Below are positions 57,149 to 64,000 of a stretch of 64,000 nucleotides of DNA, piece by piece; position 1 is the first letter of the stretch, and every line of letters begins with the position of its first letter. The notes beneath the pieces were generated by a model. That model was not told the origin of the DNA. It worked only from the letters and a program-made list of their open reading frames with translations, and searched no databases. Both the position numbers and the translations under genes were made by a program. Origin of the DNA: Spisula solida (taxonomy: Eukaryota > Mollusca > Bivalvia > Venerida > Mactridae); the NCBI GenBank assembly GCA_947247005.1, contig OX365946.1, positions 3,046,453 to 3,110,452 of the forward strand, written 5' to 3'.

Positions 57149-57344
57149 GTAAGCTTATATACATACATTTACAGCATTGTACCTACGCTTTGTAGCTTTT
57201 TATTTTGAAATTGTTCATATATTTAGAAAAAGTAGACAGGCAAAACTCCGTAATACTTGTTTTGTTTCCAAAATCTGTTTACGCAGGATTGATCATGTTG
57301 AGTAATAATTTGGAACTGCTGAACCTAGTAGTAAAAGATAGAAG

Positions 57345-57515
57345 AAACTCGGGCAGGGAAAGCAGCATTCAACAGCCGAGCACAGAAAAAATAAAAACGT
57401 CATATTCCCAAATCACACGGCACAATGCCCAACTCACAACTAAATGAGAAAGTTATCCCACTTTAACCGATAAAAGACCAAGTTTCAGCTGTCAAAAAGT
57501 AGAAAGTCCAAAAAA
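57345..57515 (-). repeat. Diverged retroelement 3'-end fragment in intron 29
   Basis: CGGGCAGGGAAAGCAGCATT then CAACAGCCGAGCACAG. CACAATGCCCAACTC and a GTTTCAGCTGTCAAAAAG block follow. Minus-strand 3' end, related to 9785 and 32880. Confidence 0.5.
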
Positions 57516-57734
57516 GTTGTAAAATTGTAATACAAACGTATCGTCACTGACAGCTTAAATATATATTGATCATTTTTAGTCAATGCCTGATGTAAATAAA
57601 CTTAAAGGGTTCGTGTACATGCTTTTATTAAACACAATCGAACATATCATGTAACACAAACTAACAAATCAAGAATCACAAATGGTGTTTGACATTATGC
57701 ACTCAAAGAAATGATAAAATGTTTTCAATTTCAG

Positions 57735-58052
57735 ATTTGTAGAGATGGCTTTATTTCTCTAACAGAGACTGGGTTGAAGAGAGCAACATTTCCGTTAGGC
57801 AGGATGAAAGATAATAACAAAATCCTTGCACCATTCTACTCAAGAACAAATCGTGGCTTCGGTAACGTATATTACAGAATATACGATGCAATACACGATA
57901 CGATATTTAATGAGTACCGTGAAGAAGTGGACCGTTTAGAAAGTTATGTAGTCAGGTTTAGCGAAATGGAGGAATTTGATATTTCGTTTGTGTTGATTGT
58001 TACATGGGTCGACATGAAATCTGACAATGATATCCAGATAGATACAAGTAAG
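57735..58052 (+). CDS. Exon 30: NIDO domain, part 2
   Basis: A phase 0-0 exon of 106 codons. CRDGFISL corresponds to the N-G-x-I-S-F strand of NIDO. ILAPFYSRTNRGFGNVYYRI matches the I-A-P-F-W-A-D...V-Y-Y-R core, followed by the long acidic helix-like stretch (NEYREEVDRLESYVVRF). FVLIVTWVDM fits the A-T-W-x-x-V strand. Confidence 0.86.
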
Positions 58053-58261
58053 GTAAAATATAAACGGTTGCATTATTCACCAGAGTATGCTAAGGTCACT
58101 TAGATATTGGCTCCTATTTTGACTTTTGTAAGACTGGACCCCATGCGTTGTTCTTCTATAAGAGTACAAAACAAACAAGTAAGTCTGATCAGCGCTATTG
58201 CATGCATATGAGTCTACATACACATAGAACACGTGTCCGTAATATGCGTGTAGTATGGTAT

Positions 58262-58405
58262 AATAAAGAAATAGTGAATATGTACCTGTGTTTATCAGTC
58301 ACGAATACGGATGCGTAGAAATTGAATTACCAGTACGTAGTGCGTATAAAAGTGAATATGCTTTATTATAGATAAAAACACAGGTACATATTCATTATTT
58401 CGATT
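58262..58405. repeat. Inverted repeat (hairpin) in intron 30
   Basis: AATAGTGAATATGTACCTGTG near 58270 and its complement CACAGGTACATATTCATTAT near 58380 form arms of about 32 bp with a loop of about 75 nt. It could be a small foldback element or an RNA hairpin in the pre-mRNA. Confidence 0.65.
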
Positions 58406-58791
58406 CTAACATTACAATAATATAGTAATTCAGCCGTTGCTGTGTTTTATTGGTAGTTTTAGCACACCGTGATTTCCTCTATGTGTATACAGCTGAAACC
58501 GCTGGTAATGTATGAATGGTGAATATCAATGACTGCCTCTCATAATGTTGATCGATATTGAACCTGTTTGTGACTTTTGTTTCGACCCATTAATGTAACT
58601 AGTCTGTCGAACGTCGTTACTTCGAACTCGCATATTTTCATATTTGAATCAAATAAAGTGTTTGGCGAAAACATTTCGTATGACTTATTGCTATTTAAGT
58701 ATAGGTAGCAAAACTCAGTACGTGAGATAATTATTGTGGATGATACATTGTATCTGTTTAACATCGACGCCTGACTTTATTCTTTCTATAG

Positions 58792-59002
58792 AGCGTGCAT
58801 TTCCAACTTGTTTTGGTATCTGATGGCCTGACCTCATTTATCTTCTACATATACGGGAGTGGAAGAATGCAATGGCAAGCAATAAAACCGTTGTCGGTAA
58901 AAATCAATGTTTGGTCTGGATATCATATTTCCTACATGCACTACTACAATGTCCCTGGATCCTTGACACCAGCTATACTCGATATGGATTCGTATGTAAC
59001 AG
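58792..59002 (+). CDS. Exon 31: NIDO domain, part 3
   Basis: Phase 0 in, phase 1 out. VHFQLVLVSDGLTSFIFYIY matches the F-Q-x-V-L-x-T-D-G-x-x-S-F signature of NIDO, then MQWQAIKPL and GYHISYMHYYNVPGS. It completes the domain. Confidence 0.86.
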
Positions 59003-59613
59003 GTAATTGGTATATTGCATATAATGTTATATCACTTGTTTTACTTAATTCTTATCGTCCATGTTGTGAATATGACTGCACATTTAATGAGTTCCATCTC
59101 GATGTGTTCACTGCCAGCTGCTAACGATGTGTCTTTACTTTTTATCAACTTTCCGTCTCCATGTTTCATTCTGTGTACTTTTCTGTCGGATTCATTCAGG
59201 AGTTCTTTGAATATTTTTGTTGGATTACAGATAAAAGTATATGCGTTTGGTTCATAACAAACACACACTCCTTCATTGTTTACGTCTGTCTGTGAGATTT
59301 ACCGTGACATACAGAAGAATCATATAACAAATTAAAAAACATCGAAATGGAACATACATGTACACAAAATATTAACTAGAAAATTAAACTAAATGCAGCA
59401 CTCCATATTTGACTTAGTTATAATTATTTAAACTTGGTGTGACCTCTTGGACGTACACATATACATTTATGAGATAACAACAAATTGAATCCCTGATTGG
59501 TCTACATCAATATACATTCATGGAAAACGTCCATAAAAACCAGAATGCCAATGAAATACAAATGTAATGTACATTGCAAGAACGATCGACATTTTGTATT
59601 GTTCTACCTTCAG

Positions 59614-59870
59614 ACGGTGTAAGTGGCCTAGTGTTTCTACAGAGCCCGCATTTAGTTAACAACGAGATACAATGTGTTAAATGGTTTCAACAGAATGCTA
59701 AAAAGCGTCACTATAACGATCTATCAGCCAGTTTGATGCCCGCCTGTCCTTGTGAAATACGTCTAGCTCGATGGGATCCTTGGTTTTGGCGCATCCAGAG
59801 ATGGAGAAATAACAAAGACTACGTTTGTGTTGATATGGGACCAGGGAGACACTATGATCCTTTTGGAAAA
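59614..59870 (+). CDS. Exon 32: AMOP domain, part 1
   Basis: Phase 1 in, phase 0 out. CVKWFQQNAKK, then SLMPACPCEIRLARWDPWFW, then YVCVDMGPGRHYDPFGK. The C-x-x-W, C-P-C and later cysteines follow the AMOP pattern of mucin-4/SUSD2/ISM1-like proteins. Confidence 0.85.
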
Positions 59871-60441
59871 GTATGACGTTTATCTTTATTCATATTCTCT
59901 GGTAAAAATAACACTTCAAATCGAAAAGTATGACGTTATTTTTTAATTAAATATTAGTTAGTATTATATATAAGATTCATATTCATCAGTATTTATTGTG
60001 AACGAGCACGTATGTTGACCCCACCAGCACATACTTACAACGTTCATAAGTCTGTGATACCCTACGAATATCATAGGGTACATGCACGTACGACACGTTG
60101 GCAATATATTTCGGTTATACTCACTATGTACCGTTATCAAACAAGATACATTTTTATTCGACCAGTAGCATACTGTAAAAGAACATGAACAGGTGTAAGA
60201 ACAATTATTTAGTACGAGGCAATTGCCTAGAGGGCAGAATTTAGAATCCAGATGACCAATGAACGGTTTTAATGTTGTTGTAACACATTTGAAATTTTGC
60301 ACATGTTTCCATACTCCAGTGAATTTGCTTGATATTCTTTGACAAATAAAGTTAAATGACCCCTAACACGGGGGACTGTTCTATGCTTGCCAATGCTGTC
60401 AGGAAACAAAACTTTGGGATTACAGTACAAAAGCGAATGAA

Positions 60442-61190
60442 CGAGGGATGATCAATATATAACGAGAAAATTCTCATAACTCTGCTATTACATGTTATTT
60501 TTAGCTCGAATTTTCAAAGATAATAAGTAGAGCTATTGTCGCGATTGGATCGTCTGCGTCAGCCCTACGTCTGCGTGTTCGTTGGTTAAGTTCATTGTCA
60601 GAGTTATTTTCTCAAAGACTACCAAATGTATCTTCTTGAAATTCAACATAGTTATTAACCATCACAAGAGGAGTCCATACCGACAAGGCTGGTAACCTAT
60701 ATTGATGGATTTGTATGTCCTTCTTTTGACTTAGTACATAGAACAAATGGCAAATTTTACACATAAATTGAAATGTGAAAACACTACAAAGGGTTCAACT
60801 TGAAAGTTAATGTACTTGTGGAATGTGATGACCTACATCTACTGACAAGAGGAAATAGATCTATTTAGCATTTTATAAGAGTTATTCTCCTTTTATGACT
60901 TTTTACAAAATAATCCATTTCTCAAAGACTATCTAGGTGTCCACTTGAAACTCAACATCCTTATTCACCATCACAAGGGAGTCCATACTAACAAGGGTGG
61001 TACGCCTTTGACCTGTATTTATGAGTTATCTGCCATTGTTACTCTTAAAATTGTACGATGCTCAATTTGACGATCACATTACTGTAGTATTTTAAAAACA
61101 TATTTTCTGATTATTCTCCTTTAATATGTATACGTCTTCGCCACCGCGATACCAAGTTGAATAAATACTCACGATATTCATTCCTAGGAG
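60442..61190. mobile_element. Truncated mariner-type element related to 13584-14539
   Basis: The left end CGAGGGATGATCAATATATAACGAG matches the terminus at 13584. The block CTTTAATATGTATACGTCTTCG near 61120 matches 13883-13910. The right terminus is missing, so the boundary is approximate. Two direct units of another repeat (60600-60735 and 60910-61045; CTCAAAGACTA and CACAAG(A)GGAGTCCATAC blocks) lie inside. Confidence 0.5.
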
Positions 61191-61303
61191 CAATCGACCC
61201 CAGTATTTTTATTGATGTAACTAACATATATGTACAATGTACAAACATAATTGGACCAACTATTTATACTCATTCAAACATTCATATGTTGATATCTATT
61301 TAG

Positions 61304-61517
61304 TCGTGTTGCTACGATACGAGAACGTTGATGTGGATAGATGAGCGTCCTTTGTCTGGGAGTTTCTATAGATATAACCAAGGCTTTAAACGACAGCACT
61401 ACAATAATGACCAAAGTCCAAAGGATTGGTGTTGCTCTGGCGACGGTATAAACTGCGACCTTTATTATAAACTGCGACCAACAGGAACATGTTACCGACG
61501 GAGACAATATAACATGG
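61304..61517 (+). CDS. Exon 33: AMOP domain, part 2
   Basis: Phase 0 in, phase 1 out. SCCYDTRTLMW, SPKDWCCSGDGINCDLYY, LRPTGTCYRRRQ. These are the CCYD, D-x-C-C and R-P...C signatures that close the AMOP domain. Confidence 0.88.
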
Positions 61518-62240
61518 GTAAATATAGCTAAATCTCCTCATAAAATTTGTTAAATGATAATGCTCGCTTAAAGCGGCAATATGATGAATAATTGGCACCT
61601 ACAGTTCGATTCGAAACCATTCTTCACGTTGCTAACGCCCAGCAATGTGAAATTATAATTAATTAGACAACTCCGCAATCGCAACAACCCAATAAACGTT
61701 ACTCAAATACTGGCATCAATACAAGTACATTGCACCAAACCAGTAATGGGTTGGTATGTGGATAACAACACTGATTGTTTGTATGGGGAGACACTTTAAG
61801 GCCACTAAACGGCACTAATAGCGATGTTGTGAAATAAATTATATGTACCTGGAACTCGTACTGTTATAATATGTTTTGACTAGGACACAAGATAATTATA
61901 TCGCTTTTTGTGAAGATACTTTTATAAGAAATTACCTTTCAGCAATTGTTGCGAGCTGCGTTTATTTTCCTCTACGTCCTTTGTAACCACCTTGGTCCAG
62001 TTGTACATGCACCCACATTAGGGGATTGAGAGTTGGTATTCAATACGGCGTTAATATATTTAACGGGAGTGGTAGATGACTTTCCGATGAGGTACAGGTA
62101 CTAGTATGTCAAATGATTATGAATTTCAAACGTGTGTGTGGAGATTGGTTTTAATTATTTCAAACAACCGACATAAAGACTCAAATTTCCTCTACCCAAT
62201 AGGCCAATAGGTACAACAGTACTGTTCTGATACATTGTAG

Positions 62241-62483
62241 GTGCATTTTGGGGAGATCCACATTATAGAACGCTGGATGGAAAACGATTCACATTTAATG
62301 GTCTAGGAGAGTATACACTACTCCAGGTTAGAACTCATGGTATAGAATTCGATCTACAAGCTAGGACGGAACGTTATATACATTCAAATGGAACATTATC
62401 CGGTGCTGCGATTTTCACGGCGTTTGCTGCTATGGGCGATGCACGGAATTCTATTCATGTGGAAATAAATAACGCTAAAACAG
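62241..62483 (+). CDS. Exon 34: VWD domain, part 1
   Basis: Phase 1-1. It opens with the classic VWD strand GAFWGDPHYRTLDGKRFTFN, then GLGEYTLLQ. FDLQARTER matches the F-x-V-Q-A-R strand of mucin-4-type VWD domains. Confidence 0.9.
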
Positions 62484-62768
62484 GTATAGTAAATCTTATT
62501 TAGAACGATTATTTCATTGCGTGCAAAGGGGTCATCATAGACGTTAAGAATTTAGAAATGGTGTTTTTACGAGTTCGAAAATAAACAGCTTGAAGGATTG
62601 TTGAAGAGTTGTGATTGTTATGATTCATTATTTAGTTACTTAAATCAATGTTTGTTATTTTAAGCATTGTGTGGTGACATTTTGTATATCATTGTGTTGT
62701 CTCGATGTCTGCATCCTTCCATTAGAATGTTTGTACCCATAATTAACTGACATTGATCGTGCTTACAG

Positions 62769-62924
62769 GTCTTAATATTTACGCCAATAAGATTGACTTG
62801 ACCAACGTATATAACTCAGTCAACGCAGACCCGGATCTGGATCAAACAGTTATATATACATCTGAAGATGATAACCTCATACTGACAGCAGGGGGTTCAC
62901 TGATTGTCTTCTTTCCTACAAGCG
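62769..62924 (+). CDS. Exon 35: VWD domain, part 2
   Basis: Phase 1-1. NIYANKIDLTNVYNS and NLILTAGGSLIVFFPTS are beta-strand segments expected in the middle of VWD. No cysteines occur here, as in mucin-4-like VWDs. Confidence 0.82.
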
Positions 62925-63834
62925 GTAAGCATAGCTGTGATTACACTCCCGGTTTGTTCATTTCTAATAAAACCAGAATTCAAATAGATGTTGTGACACA
63001 TGTCAATCGAGTACTTTTCAATGTACAAATGTCTTACAGATGAAGAATTCACAAAGCGACAACATGTTTTGAATCCAACGTTATCGCAAACCACAAATTG
63101 GTATTATTAGTTATTTTTATCATCATTTTGGACTGTCGCACTCTTTCGTCATCATGTATTATCATATGTAGTGACCCTTGTCGATAAATCTGGCAAGGCC
63201 ATAGTCATGTTCTCTACATGTTGATGTTTGAAGGAAGAAATGTTTATTCAACCATCTACTAGTACATAAATGAGCTGAACAAAATGATAAAATGTGGTGA
63301 CAATAGCCTTTTTATAAAAGCATTGACTCATGATATTTTATTAGTATATTATCTATTTGAGTGAATGTTGGACTCGCCACTGTCGATTTGGCTACGATCA
63401 AATTACGTCTCAAGTTGCTGTACGTGCAGTATTGATTGTAGCCGATTCACAGAAAACTTTAAGGACGTTAGGTTTTTTTTTGTTTAATCGCAATTAAACA
63501 ATTTTTTCATCTGAAACTGCGTGTAGGCGCCTTGAGATTAAAACACTAGCATCCATCATTAAACTTATGTTTTTATTTAGATCTACATATTTCAATAATT
63601 GCAAATTGAAGTACTTGAAAGTTGTAATTTTGTATTATCTATATAATTATAATTGAAACCACTAGCACTAGCGCAGAAGTTGAACTTTCATATCTATATA
63701 ATGAAACTTTGGTTATTACGAGCTCCCGGTTTATCTCGAGAATTTTATCTGTCCAGATCACTCCTCGGTATAACAAAGTTTTACTATATGTGATAGTATA
63801 CTAGTTATTAAACAGTAACTGTTGTTGTTTATAG

Positions 63835-64000
63835 GAATTTCCCTAAATATATCTGCTAACGTTGGATTATTGTTACTGACTACACTTATACCTACATCCC
63901 TACAAAACCATACTACTGGTCTACTGGGAAATTACAACGGAGATGCACTAGATGAATTCATTCTTCCCAATGGTACACTGCTTCCAGACACAATGCGAGA
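63835..64000 (+). CDS. Exon 36: VWD domain, part 3 (cut by window edge)
   Basis: Phase 1 start after TTATAG; the window ends inside the exon. GISLNISANVGLLLL, then HTTGLLGNYNGDALDEFILPNG, the T-x-G-L-L-G-x-x-N-G-x-x-x-D-D/E-F motif that ends VWD domains. The rest of the protein, where a transmembrane segment might be expected, lies to the right. Confidence 0.9.

Larger units (their letters stand above)
13408..64000 (+). other. Large multi-domain gene: 8 SRCR, 10 sushi, EB-like, NIDO, AMOP, VWD (3' end outside window)
   Basis: Thirty-six exons (about 6.16 kb coding) join in one frame from a signal-peptide exon to the right edge. Domain order: signal, SRCR1, CCP1 (divergent), SRCR2-3, CCP2, SRCR4-7, CCP3 (divergent), SRCR8, CCP4-10, EB/EGF-like, NIDO, AMOP, VWD. 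NIDO-AMOP-VWD is the core of mucin-4 and SUSD2-like proteins. SRCR and sushi modules mediate ligand or glycan recognition in immune and adhesion proteins. No membrane segment is seen yet, because the 3' end is missing. The product is inferred to be secreted or tethered with a recognition or barrier role. One alternative is two adjacent genes, with a break before exon 28, but no stop, polyA signal or new signal peptide was found there. Confidence 0.75.

Noticed and set aside
56589..57208. Open frames of 67 and 108 codons between exons 28 and 29
   Set aside because: The first has no domain. The second runs through the real NIDO exon (57027-57148) but with intronic sequence on both sides; only the splice-bounded part is kept.
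1..64000. CRISPR array, phage or bacterial operon
   Set aside because: No regularly spaced identical repeats with unique spacers and no prokaryotic gene packing. Introns, polyA signals and animal domains show eukaryotic DNA. The 47-bp and 11-bp tandem repeats have no spacers.

Overview
The window is AT-rich animal DNA with short exons, canonical GT/AG introns and dense transposable-element debris. Kunitz, SRCR, sushi, NIDO, AMOP and VWD domains, together with this mix of repeats, suggest a mollusc, probably a bivalve. The organism is inferred, not proven.

Region 1 (1-4955) is a tandem duplication of about 3.6 kb carrying small secreted Kunitz/BPTI inhibitors. Copy 1 shows only its last exon (787-986). 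Copy 2 is complete in two exons (2649-2748 and 4352-4548). All six cysteines have exact BPTI spacing, but the P1 residue is Arg in copy 1 and Tyr in copy 2. A decayed Penelope-like retroelement with a GIY-YIG motif lies between the copies.

Region 2 (4955-13400) has no host gene that I can recognise. It holds a 439-bp inverted-repeat element, a 948-bp mariner-type TIR element, a tRNA-headed SINE-like stretch and a LINE ORF2 remnant.

Region 3 (13408-64000, running off the right edge) is read as one very large plus-strand gene of at least 36 exons and about 2050 codons. The order is signal peptide, SRCR, sushi-like, SRCR x2, sushi, SRCR x4, sushi-like, SRCR, sushi x7, an EB/EGF-like exon, NIDO (3 exons), AMOP (2 exons) and VWD (3 exons, last one cut). 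Every junction keeps frame. Each SRCR is two exons with a phase-2 split at the same place, and each sushi is one phase 1-1 exon. The product should be a secreted or membrane-tethered adhesion or recognition protein. Its C-terminal NIDO-AMOP-VWD core resembles mucin-4/SUSD2-like proteins.

The introns of this gene hold most of the mobile DNA. There are four large copies of one RT-encoding retroelement family, a mariner element split by one of them, a three-layer nested inverted-repeat structure (22625-26267), LINE remnants, MITEs and a 47-bp minisatellite. No non-coding RNA gene that looks functional, no CRISPR array and no prokaryotic feature is visible.
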